Shown here: one piece after another, positions 1-5,067 of the stretch
Layout: the number at the start of each line of letters is the position of its first letter
Position numbering within the stretch: the stretch's first letter is position 1
Assembly: GCA_946619625.1 (NCBI GenBank)
Contig: CAMOMF010000212.1
Coordinates: forward strand, 1 to 5,067
DNA: 5,067 bases
Reading direction: 5' to 3'
Source: an uncultured Bacteroidales bacterium
GTDB lineage: Bacteria; Bacteroidota; Bacteroidia; Bacteroidales; Paludibacteraceae
Made by a program: the position numbers and the translations under genes
The notes under the pieces: generated by a model
Databases searched by the model: none
Told to the model about the DNA's origin: nothing
The model's input: the letters and a program-made list of their open reading frames with translations, nothing else

Positions 1-1509
1 CGCGTTATTATATAAAGTGTAAACGGTGGGGTGCTGTACCGATTGGTATGCGTCCACAAAATACGCATAGGTGGGCGTAAACGTGGCATCGTGCATTCCC
101 GCCTCGGTAGAGTAGCAACGAACACTGCCCTTCTTGGTGTTGAGCGCATAGACGTAGCGGTTCAGCGGGTCGCAAACGGCACGACCTGTTACTGACGAAG
201 ACAATTGACCTGCCGCCTGAAAATACAATGTCTGCGTCTTCTCATCGTATCCGTACACCTTGGTCACGTCATAACACCCCTTGGTCAGTTGTTTCTGCTT
301 GATGCCTGTGGCACTGTACAAGTACACATGACGAAAACCGTCCGTCTCGTTCACGCAGATAAAACTGTTGTCCGAAAGGAACTGCCATTCGTCCACTTGC
401 GAATAATCTATGAAATACTGCTTGGATTCCTCCTGATAAGTGCGGGTGCTCACGGTCGATTTCGGGTTGGCGAGGAACATCTCCAACTTGTTTTGGTCTC
501 TGTTCAGCCTGAAGATTGCCAACTTGGACTCTGTCTCACCGGCTCTACCTGTTGTCGCTGGCACCTCGTTGGTCCATCGTATCCGCGGAATATACGAGTC
601 TGCCTGTTCTGGTAAAACCATCGTCTTCAGTGTTTTGTAGTAAGTGTCATACACTACTACACTCGCCTCGGCATTCGTCTCTCCCGCTCGAGGATATTTC
701 AGACTCTTTACTTCCGACGTCAAGTAGTTCATCCATTCAAACTTGGGCACTTTCGTCTCGTCCAAGCGCACAAACGCCAATTGTTTCGAGTCAGGGGAAA
801 ACGCAAACAAGCACGTGCAACCGAACTCCTCCTCGTACAACCAATCGGGCACGCCGTTCAGCACGCCGCCCACACTGCCGTCACGGGTCACCGCCACTTC
901 AGTCTTAAAGTCCAACTTATGGATGTATAGATTGTTCTCACGTACAAAAGCGATATATTTGCCGTCAGGCGAGAAGGTGGGCTGCATCACCGGCATGGTA
1001 TCCGATAGCACCCGTATTTCCTTACGTTTGCGGTCGTAGATATAGTAGTCCGCACGGAACGAGTGGCGGTATATCTGCTCCTTGTTACCATAAACCAGCA
1101 GGTATCGCTCGCTCGAACCAAGCACATACCCGTCAATAGTCGCCGGTTTGGTGCCCTTTGCCTCTGCGTAGCAGAACAATGTGTCAGTCTTGGCACCCGT
1201 CTTCACTGAGTAGGCAATTACATCATTGCCCTCCTGACGCGCGTACCTTTCTCCATCAGGCAGATATTCCATCTCCCCCAAACTATGCGACTTGAACTCC
1301 CCGTCACTTATCCTCCCCAGCAACTCTTCGCCGCTTATCCTTCCTACTGACTCTTCTCCGCTTATCCTTCCTACTGACTCTTCTCCGCTTCTATTGTCAA
1401 CGAACTCTTCATCAGTTGTCCTGCTCGGGAACGCTTTGTTTGCAGCATTCGTGGCAGGCATCCCTCCGATTCCTGCCATTATTGCCAATACAAGTATGAT
1501 ATTTTTCAT
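1..1509 (-). CDS. Dipeptidyl peptidase IV (S9B family), N-terminal 503 residues, partial at left edge
   Basis: This is a secreted serine peptidase of the DPP IV type. The family removes X-Pro or X-Ala dipeptides from peptide N termini, in Bacteroidetes usually in the periplasm. I read one uninterrupted minus-strand frame from ATG at 1507-1509 to position 1. Residues 1-22 are a signal peptide (MKN, hydrophobic stretch, then ATNA before the likely cleavage); no lipobox Cys is seen. Residues 41-67 are three 9-residue repeats. From about residue 69 a beta-propeller begins, with blade-like segments such as QPTFSPDGKYIAFVR (176-190) and FAFSPDSKQLAFVR (235-248). Residues 222-228 read DWLYEEE, the DPP IV signature; by analogy with the human enzyme E227 and E228 would bind the substrate N terminus. 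The alpha/beta-hydrolase domain with Ser-Asp-His lies beyond the window, so activity cannot be judged. A Bacteroidetes promoter sits at 1541-1572, giving a leader of about 25 nt. Family assignment is strong; exact specificity is inferred. Confidence 0.93.
   Translation of the reverse strand, partial: MKNIILVLAIMAGIGGMPATNAANKAFPSRTTDEEFVDNRSGEESVGRISGEESVGRISGEELLGRISDGEFKSHSLGEMEYLPDGERYARQEGNDVIAYSVKTGAKTDTLFCYAEAKGTKPATIDGYVLGSSERYLLVYGNKEQIYRHSFRADYYIYDRKRKEIRVLSDTMPVMQPTFSPDGKYIAFVRENNLYIHKLDFKTEVAVTRDGSVGGVLNGVPDWLYEEEFGCTCLFAFSPDSKQLAFVRLDETKVPKFEWMNYLTSEVKSLKYPRAGETNAEASVVVYDTYYKTLKTMVLPEQADSYIPRIRWTNEVPATTGRAGETESKLAIFRLNRDQNKLEMFLANPKSTVSTRTYQEESKQYFIDYSQVDEWQFLSDNSFICVNETDGFRHVYLYSATGIKQKQLTKGCYDVTKVYGYDEKTQTLYFQAAGQLSSSVTGRAVCDPLNRYVYALNTKKGSVRCYSTEAGMHDATFTPTYAYFVDAYQSVQHPTVYTLYNNA
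1309..1416 (-). repeat. 27-bp in-frame tandem repeat in the peptidase gene
   Basis: Units 1336-1362 and 1363-1389 are identical over 27 bp and encode SGEESVGRI twice. Unit 1309-1335 is diverged (SGEELLGRI). The outermost unit, 1390-1416 (TDEEFVDNR), is only weakly related. The array lies between the signal peptide and the propeller, at residues 32-67. It is immediately followed by SDGEF, which resembles the start of a further unit. The exact DNA identity of two units points to recent duplication, and the unit length keeps the frame. The region is acidic, probably a flexible linker. Confidence 0.9.
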
Positions 1510-1540
1510 TATCTTATTGTCTTTATTATGTTTCAGCCTG

Positions 1541-1572
1541 CAAAGTTACTACTTTTTTCTGATATATGCAAG
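1541..1572 (-). promoter_or_regulatory. Bacteroidetes-type promoter for the dipeptidyl peptidase gene
   Basis: On the minus strand the -7 box TAACTTTG occupies 1548 to 1541. It is preceded by a 20-bp spacer and CTTG at 1572-1569, matching the Bacteroidetes sigma consensus TTTG, 19-21 bp, TAnnTTTG apart from the first base of the upstream box. Transcription should begin near 1535, about 25 nt before the ATG. The leader is A-rich with no Shine-Dalgarno sequence, as is usual in this phylum. Confidence 0.8.
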
Positions 1573-1611
1573 AAAAAAATGTTTTTTTTGGTAACAAAAG
1601 CGTTTTTTTAT

Positions 1612-1649
1612 GTCTCGAAAGGTTATGAATGTCCCGAAAGGTTATGAAT
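1612..1649. repeat. 19-bp tandem duplication
   Basis: Positions 1612-1630 and 1631-1649 are directly adjacent 19-bp copies, differing at one base (gtCTcgaaagg against gtCCcgaaagg). A degenerate third start (ggttcgggtta) follows at 1650. There is no spacer between copies, so this is not a CRISPR array. It lies upstream of both promoters and could be a paired protein-binding site or simply slippage; nothing in the sequence decides between these. Confidence 0.85.
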
Positions 1650-1660
1650 GGTTCGGGTTA

Positions 1661-1749
1661 CTCCTGCACCCCTGCCCTCCTGCCCTCCTGAACTCCTGAA
1701 CCACTCCTGCACTCCTGAACTCCTGCACTCCTGCACTCCTGCACTCCTC
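1661..1749. repeat. 8-bp satellite, about ten CTCCTGCA-type units
   Basis: The consensus is CTCCTG followed by CA, AA or CC. Units start at 1661, 1669 (degenerate), 1677, 1685 and 1693. After a 3-bp interruption (cca, 1701-1703) they continue at 1704, 1712, 1720, 1728 and 1736, and a partial unit ends at 1749. The last three full units are identical, which suggests recent slippage. The period is not a multiple of three, so a conserved coding role is unlikely. The upper strand is strongly pyrimidine-biased with one G per unit; the lower strand has regularly spaced GG pairs. Copy number may vary between strains. Confidence 0.9.
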
Positions 1750-1826
1750 AAATAATCCCCTTTCCACTCGCAAATCCATCCAAAATGCCCGAAAATACAC
1801 TTTTTTATAAAAAAATAACCGGATTT

Positions 1827-1858
1827 TTTGGTCAATTCAAAAAAAAGTAGTAACTTTG
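1827..1858 (+). promoter_or_regulatory. Bacteroidetes-type promoter for the small ORF and probably rnpB
   Basis: TTTG at 1827-1830, a 20-bp spacer and TAACTTTG at 1851-1858 match the Bacteroidetes promoter consensus fully. The expected start is near 1865, leaving a leader of about 18 nt before the ATG at 1883. It is the only convincing rightward promoter I find upstream of rnpB. The 20 bp at 1841-1860 are an exact inverted copy of 1539-1558 in the peptidase promoter. Confidence 0.85.
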
Positions 1859-1882
1859 CACGCTTAATACCAATACATAGTC

Positions 1883-2077
1883 ATGACAAACCAACAAATT
1901 GAACTTGCGAAATGGTGGACAAGCCTTCGCATTACTGACAAGGAGAAACTCTCCCGCCTGCCTTATCCACAGTGCACGGTATGGTGGAATGAACTGACGG
2001 AAGAGCAGCAATTACAAGTGAAAGAATCCGCGGGCATTGCCAGAGGTCCGCGCAACAAAACATACGGATTTACCTAA
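1883..2077 (+). CDS. Unrecognised 64-residue protein with duplicated WW motif, directly upstream of rnpB
   Basis: I do not recognise a family. The protein has no signal peptide or membrane segment and is probably a small, largely helical cytoplasmic protein. Two segments resemble each other: WWTSLRITDKEKL (residues 11-23) and WWNELTEEQQL (34-44). Both follow the pattern WW-x-x-L, then Thr and a charged or Gln-rich helix start ending in Leu, which suggests an internal duplication. The C-terminal tail (ARGPRNKTYGFT) is basic. ATG at 1883 is chosen because it lies about 18 nt after the predicted transcription start; there is no Shine-Dalgarno sequence, as is normal for the phylum. The stop codon is only 7 nt before the first paired base of RNase P RNA, so both are probably on one transcript. 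It could be a leader whose main purpose is rnpB expression, but its composition looks like real protein. Confidence 0.7.
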   Translation: MTNQQIELAKWWTSLRITDKEKLSRLPYPQCTVWWNELTEEQQLQVKESAGIARGPRNKTYGFT

Positions 2078-2084
2078 AGAAGAC

Positions 2085-2401
2085 GAGTGGACCGGTCTGT
2101 CGCTATCTGAGGCTGTTCGCAGCCGGTAGAGGAAAGTCCGGGCAACACAGAGCACCGTGCAGGTTAACGGCCTGGTGGCAGCAATGTTACGTCACTGGTA
2201 CAGAGACGAGTCGCCTAAGGGCGGGTGAAACGACTACACCACGGGTTGCAAACTCATGTAAACCGACGTTTGAGGGCGGCTCGTCCGATGTCGGAGGGTA
2301 GAGTGCGAGAGAAGGCGGCAGTGATGTTGTCCTCGAGATTAATGACAGACAGCGGTGGATTCATCTCCCTCGCCACAGAACCCGGCTTACAGGTCCACTC
2401 T
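2085..2401 (+). ncRNA. rnpB: RNase P RNA, bacterial type A-like
   Basis: This is the catalytic RNA of ribonuclease P, which removes 5' leaders from tRNA precursors. The universal core is visible: GAGGAAAGTCCGGGC at 2129-2143 and ACAGAACCCGGCTTAC at 2375-2390 form P4 and its flanks. P1 is a perfect 9-bp helix (2085-2093 with 2392-2400) and P2 a 7-bp helix (2095-2101 with 2344-2350). P3 is GGCTG-TTCG-CAGCC (2111-2124), capped by a UUCG tetraloop. The GGTGAAAC stretch near 2223 and AGATTAATGAC just before the P2 3' strand also match conserved bacterial positions. About 317 nt is shorter than the E. coli RNA (377 nt). Between the P2 and P4 3' strands lie 24 nt (2351-2374), where E. coli has only a few; GGTGG and TCGCC there could pair as a P19-like hairpin. 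Reading frames across this region are not genes. Confidence 0.96.
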
Positions 2402-2410
2402 CTTTTTTTT
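2392..2410 (+). terminator. Likely intrinsic terminator of rnpB
   Basis: The 3' strand of the P1 helix (GGTCCACTC, 2392-2400) is followed by TC and eight T residues at 2403-2410. There is no separate hairpin, so the P1 helix followed by the U-run would have to serve as terminator. P1 pairing is long-range, which makes efficiency uncertain, and some read-through into the downstream gene is possible. Confidence 0.6.
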
Positions 2411-2450
2411 AGGCACTTCTGATAGTTGCTTTTGTTTTGACAACAATGTT

Positions 2451-3809
2451 ATGACACTGTCTGAAAAAATAGCAAAGAGCCTCGATTTCATGCGTCACGG
2501 CTTGTGGCGCACTACCAGTGAAGGGTTGGGTAAGGGCGAACGCATCGGATTGAAGGTGCTCAAGACCTTGGTACTCTCGGTACGCGGCTTCAGCGAGAAT
2601 GATATCGCCATGCGTGCCGACTCGCTCACCTATTCCTTCATGTTCGCTATCGTCCCCATTCTCTCCCTTTTCTTGGCGGTGGCACGCGGATTAGGCTTCG
2701 AGCAAGTCATCGAAAGCAAGTTGCTCGACTCTTTTATCGGGCAGTACGACCCCCGCTTGGTGGATGTCATCATGGGCTTTGTACAGCGCTACTTGGAAAC
2801 AGCGCAGGGAGGCGTTTTCTTGGGCGTTGGATTGCTCATCCTCCTCTGGGCGGTCTATTCTTTTTTCCTCAATATTGAGTCCTCATTCAACAAAATCTGG
2901 CAGGTACAGCGCAACCTCAACTCGCTCAGGAAACTCATGAGCTACCTCATGATTCTTATTTCTATTCCTATTGTCATGATTCTCTCCTCCGGTGTGAGTG
3001 TGTTCGTCAATACCACCATGGCGGAGAGCCGCCTCTTTCAGGAAATGAATGCTTTCAACGAGTTCATTCTTAGGGCGGCTCCATGGCTGATCATGTGGCT
3101 CATTTTCGCCTTTATGTATTGGGGCATTCCCAACACCAAGGTCGGGTGGCGGGCGGCACTGATTCCGGGTATTATTATTGGTACGTTGGCACAGTTGCTG
3201 CAGATGTTGGGAGTGTATATTTTTATGTTCTTGGGGCGTACCAGTATCGTGTATGGTGCATTTGCCATTGTACCATTGCTCCTCACTTGGGTGCAGTGGC
3301 TCAGCCTCCTCATCTTGTATGGCGCTGAACTCAGTTATTCTATCCAGAACAAAGAACACTTCGATTTCCAGATGGATATTGATACCATGTCGCGCCGGTA
3401 CAAGGACTACCTCACTCTCTTTATCTGTTACTGTATTGTGAAACGCTTTGCCGAGGGCGAACCGCCTTGCTCGGCAACTCAACTGGCGCGGGAAAACAAC
3501 CTGCCGGTACGTGTTGTCAATCAGTTGATAGGACGCATGCACGAAGTGGGTATCCTCAGCCGGATTGCATCGCCTGAAGATGACGAACGTGCTTTCTATC
3601 AGCCCGCTCTGGATATAAACAAACTGACCGTGGGACTGCTTTTCGAGAGGGTGGAGCAGGGCGGTACGGAACTCTTTTTCCAGAGCCCCTCGCAGGAAAT
3701 GGGGCAGTTCTGGGACGAGTGGCTTCAGATCAAGCGTGCCGACTACGATTTCAACAGCCGACTCGTCAAGGACATTCTGAAAAATGAAGAAATAAACGAT
3801 AAAATATAA
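2451..3809 (+). CDS. YihY/BrkB family inner-membrane protein with C-terminal winged-helix-like domain
   Basis: This 452-residue protein belongs to the YihY/BrkB membrane family, whose biochemical role is unsettled. E. coli YihY was once called RNase BN, an assignment later moved to another protein, so no nuclease role should be read from this. About six hydrophobic segments are visible, near residues 58-80, 121-141, 163-186, 207-224, 234-261 and 267-293. Family marks include SLTYSFMFAIVPILSL (58-73), FNKIW (146-150), GWRAALIPG (232-240) and YGAFAIVP followed by YGAEL (268-294). Residues about 316-392 form a soluble domain. Within it SATQLARENNLPVRVVNQLI and MHEVGIL read like the recognition helices of an Rrf2-like winged helix. 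The frame stays open back to an ATG at 2355, but that lies inside rnpB; ATG at 2451 is the first in-frame start after it. I see no promoter of its own. The GH13 gene follows after 8 nt. Confidence 0.9.
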   Translation: MTLSEKIAKSLDFMRHGLWRTTSEGLGKGERIGLKVLKTLVLSVRGFSENDIAMRADSLTYSFMFAIVPILSLFLAVARGLGFEQVIESKLLDSFIGQYDPRLVDVIMGFVQRYLETAQGGVFLGVGLLILLWAVYSFFLNIESSFNKIWQVQRNLNSLRKLMSYLMILISIPIVMILSSGVSVFVNTTMAESRLFQEMNAFNEFILRAAPWLIMWLIFAFMYWGIPNTKVGWRAALIPGIIIGTLAQLLQMLGVYIFMFLGRTSIVYGAFAIVPLLLTWVQWLSLLILYGAELSYSIQNKEHFDFQMDIDTMSRRYKDYLTLFICYCIVKRFAEGEPPCSATQLARENNLPVRVVNQLIGRMHEVGILSRIASPEDDERAFYQPALDINKLTVGLLFERVEQGGTELFFQSPSQEMGQFWDEWLQIKRADYDFNSRLVKDILKNEEINDKI

Positions 3810-3817
3810 ATGCAAAA

Positions 3818-5067
3818 ATGAAAAAGTTCTTTTTGACAACCATGCTGCTTGGGGCGGCGTTGCTGCTCAGCGCGCAGAAAATCACCAGAGTAGAGCCGCT
3901 CTCTTGGTGGACCGACATGCAACTGCCTCTTACACTTATGTTCCAAGGCGAAAACCTCCGGGATGCCGAGGTCACTGTACAAAAAAAGGTGGGAAAGAGG
4001 AAATTCGCTCCCACCGAGGGACTGCAAATACGCGGACAACACAATGCCCAGTCTAAGAACTACCTCTTCGTCGATGTGGCTGTGAACGAACCTGGTACCT
4101 ATCGGTTCCTGCTCAAAAACGGCAAGAAACAAGCCTCTTGGGAGTATGTTATCGAGGAGCGACGCCCCGGTAGCAGAGACCGCAAATCATTCACGGCGGC
4201 AGACTGCATCTACCTGATCATGTCCGACCGTTTCGTGGACGGCGACGAAACCAACAACTCTACGCCTAACACCCTCGAAAAGGGCAACAAGGCAAGTCTT
4301 GACGGGCGTTGGGGAGGTGATATTCAGGGTATTATCAACTCACTCGATTATATCAAGCAAACCGGAGCAACCGCCATCTGGCCTACGCCTCTCCTCTTGG
4401 ACAATGAACCCGACTGGTCCTATCATGGCTACGCCTGCGGTGACTACTACCACATCGACCCGCGGTTCGGCACCAACGAACAGTACCGCGAAATGGTGGG
4501 CTTGGCACATGCCAAAGGGCTCAAATTCATCATGGATATCGTCACCAACCACTGCGGCTTGGCGCATTGGTGGATGCAAGACCTGCCGTATCACGACTGG
4601 ATTCACCAGTTCCCCGAGTTCACACGCACTATCAACCAGTTCAGCACTGCCTACGACCCGAACGTCAGTCACTACGACCGCCACATGAGTGATGACGGCT
4701 GGTTCGACACACACATGCCCGACATGAACCTCGACAACCCCGACCTGCTCCAATACTTCAAGCAGTGGGCGATTTGGTGGATAGAGTTCGCCGATTTGGA
4801 CGGGCTTCGTGTGGACACCTATCCCTACAACGAGAAAGACCCTATGAGCGAGTGGTGCAAAGCGGTGCGTGCCGAGTACCCGAATATCAATATCGTAGGC
4901 GAATGCTGGACCCGCCCGACTTCTGCTGTGGCATACTGGCAATCCGGTGCCAAGAACCCCGATGGGTTTGACAGCCACCTGCCTGCAGTGATGGATTTCC
5001 CACTCGAGGAGGCAATCCGTGCCGGACTGGAAGGGGTCAATCCCTCTGCCCCTTGGAGCAACGGCAA
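3818..5067 (+). CDS. Exported GH13 alpha-glucan hydrolase (cyclomaltodextrinase/neopullulanase type), partial at right edge
   Basis: This enzyme is expected to hydrolyse alpha-1,4 links in cyclodextrins, maltooligosaccharides or pullulan in the periplasm, as SusA-like enzymes do. 416 codons lie in the window. Residues 1-19 are a signal peptide (MKKFFLTTMLLGAALLLSA, cleavage before Gln20); no lipobox Cys. Residues about 21-113 look like the beta-sandwich N-terminal domain found in Bacteroidetes cyclomaltodextrinases. The (beta/alpha)8 barrel starts near 125. GH13 motifs: DIVTNH (240-245), MPDMN (300-304), GLRVDTYPY (329-337) with nucleophile D333, and IVGECW (359-364) with acid/base E362. The third catalytic Asp and C-terminal domain are beyond the edge. 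ATG at 3818 is chosen because it starts the signal peptide; an ATG at 3810 is in another frame and stops after three codons. It is 8 nt after the yihY-like stop, so cotranscription is likely. No SusC, SusD or MalR-like regulator is visible. Exact specificity is inferred. Confidence 0.93.
   Translation, partial: MKKFFLTTMLLGAALLLSAQKITRVEPLSWWTDMQLPLTLMFQGENLRDAEVTVQKKVGKRKFAPTEGLQIRGQHNAQSKNYLFVDVAVNEPGTYRFLLKNGKKQASWEYVIEERRPGSRDRKSFTAADCIYLIMSDRFVDGDETNNSTPNTLEKGNKASLDGRWGGDIQGIINSLDYIKQTGATAIWPTPLLLDNEPDWSYHGYACGDYYHIDPRFGTNEQYREMVGLAHAKGLKFIMDIVTNHCGLAHWWMQDLPYHDWIHQFPEFTRTINQFSTAYDPNVSHYDRHMSDDGWFDTHMPDMNLDNPDLLQYFKQWAIWWIEFADLDGLRVDTYPYNEKDPMSEWCKAVRAEYPNINIVGECWTRPTSAVAYWQSGAKNPDGFDSHLPAVMDFPLEEAIRAGLEGVNPSAPWSNG

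Larger units (their letters stand above)
1510..1882. other. Divergent intergenic region, 373 bp, with two promoters and two repeat arrays
   Basis: This gap separates the leftward peptidase gene from the rightward small ORF. It carries a promoter for each, with about 250 bp between the two upstream boxes. That interval contains T-runs (1581-1588 and 1603-1609), a 19-bp tandem duplication, an 8-bp satellite and an A/T-rich tract at 1798-1818. A 70-codon minus-strand reading frame across the satellite (1623-1835) has repeat-derived composition and no promoter placement, so I do not treat it as a gene. I see no tRNA, terminator hairpin or riboswitch here. Confidence 0.75.

Noticed and set aside
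205..1196. Several open frames of 66-136 codons over the peptidase region, four on the plus strand and one on the minus strand (987-1196).
   Set aside because: They are in other frames of the intact minus-strand peptidase gene, which has clear family motifs and a promoter; none resembles a known protein.
1292..1594. 100-codon plus-strand frame with repeated SSPLILPTD segments and a hydrophobic tail, resembling a repeat protein.
   Set aside because: It is the antisense reading of the 27-bp repeat and signal peptide of the peptidase gene; it also runs through that gene's promoter.
1612..1749. Possible CRISPR array.
   Set aside because: The repeats are 19 bp and 8 bp, directly adjacent without unique spacers, and no cas genes are present.
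1623..1835. 70-codon minus-strand frame with a repetitive Gly/Gln/Ser-rich part.
   Set aside because: The repetition comes from the 8-bp satellite shifting through frames; no promoter or start context supports it.
2225..2450. 65-codon frame at 2225-2422 and the upstream extension of the YihY-like frame to an ATG at 2355.
   Set aside because: Both lie within or start within the RNase P RNA; the extension adds 32 residues encoded by conserved rnpB sequence.
2451..3809. Idea that the YihY-like protein is an RNase (old RNase BN label) acting with the neighbouring RNase P RNA.
   Set aside because: The RNase BN assignment of YihY was withdrawn, and an integral membrane protein with no nuclease motif gives no support for tRNA processing.
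2883..3839. 318-codon minus-strand frame opposite the YihY-like gene.
   Set aside because: It has no recognisable domain and a His/Glu-rich antisense-like composition; the plus frame shows membrane segments and family motifs.
4340..4978. 212-codon minus-strand frame opposite the GH13 gene.
   Set aside because: It is a Val-rich antisense shadow of the GH13 frame, which carries all the expected catalytic motifs within the window.

Overview
The window looks like chromosomal DNA from a member of the Bacteroidales (Bacteroidetes). The evidence is two promoters of the Bacteroidetes type (TTTG or TTG, 20 bp, TAACTTTG), A/T-rich translation starts without Shine-Dalgarno sequences, and the gene content: a secreted S9B dipeptidyl peptidase, a periplasmic GH13 enzyme of the cyclomaltodextrinase/neopullulanase type, and a YihY/BrkB membrane protein with a soluble C-terminal domain. 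I cannot name the genus.

Layout. Positions 1-1509 (minus strand) hold the first 503 codons of a dipeptidyl peptidase IV. Its signal peptide, beta-propeller and DWLYEEE signature are present, but the catalytic domain lies off the left edge. A 9-residue tandem repeat follows its signal peptide. Positions 1510-1882 form a divergent promoter region with two nearly mirror-image promoters, a 19-bp tandem duplication and an 8-bp satellite (about ten CTCCTGCA-like units). Positions 1883-2077 encode an unrecognised 64-residue protein with two WW-containing segments. Positions 2085-2401 are the RNase P RNA gene (rnpB), starting 7 nt after that ORF and ending in a T-run. Positions 2451-3809 encode the YihY/BrkB protein. 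Eight nt later, 3818 to the right edge encodes the first 416 residues of the exported GH13 enzyme.

How it fits together. The peptidase is transcribed leftwards. Everything from 1883 onward points rightwards. The only clear rightward promoter lies before the small ORF, so the ORF and rnpB may share one transcript, with RNase P RNA processed from it. The yihY-like gene and the GH13 gene are almost contiguous and probably cotranscribed. The products (peptide trimming in the periplasm, alpha-glucan hydrolysis, an inner-membrane protein, tRNA maturation) are not an obvious pathway. I see no CRISPR array, mobile element, tRNA or defence system, and no clearly new system. The most unusual points are the small ORF-rnpB arrangement, the short repeats in and beside the peptidase gene, and a 24-nt insertion in the RNase P core.
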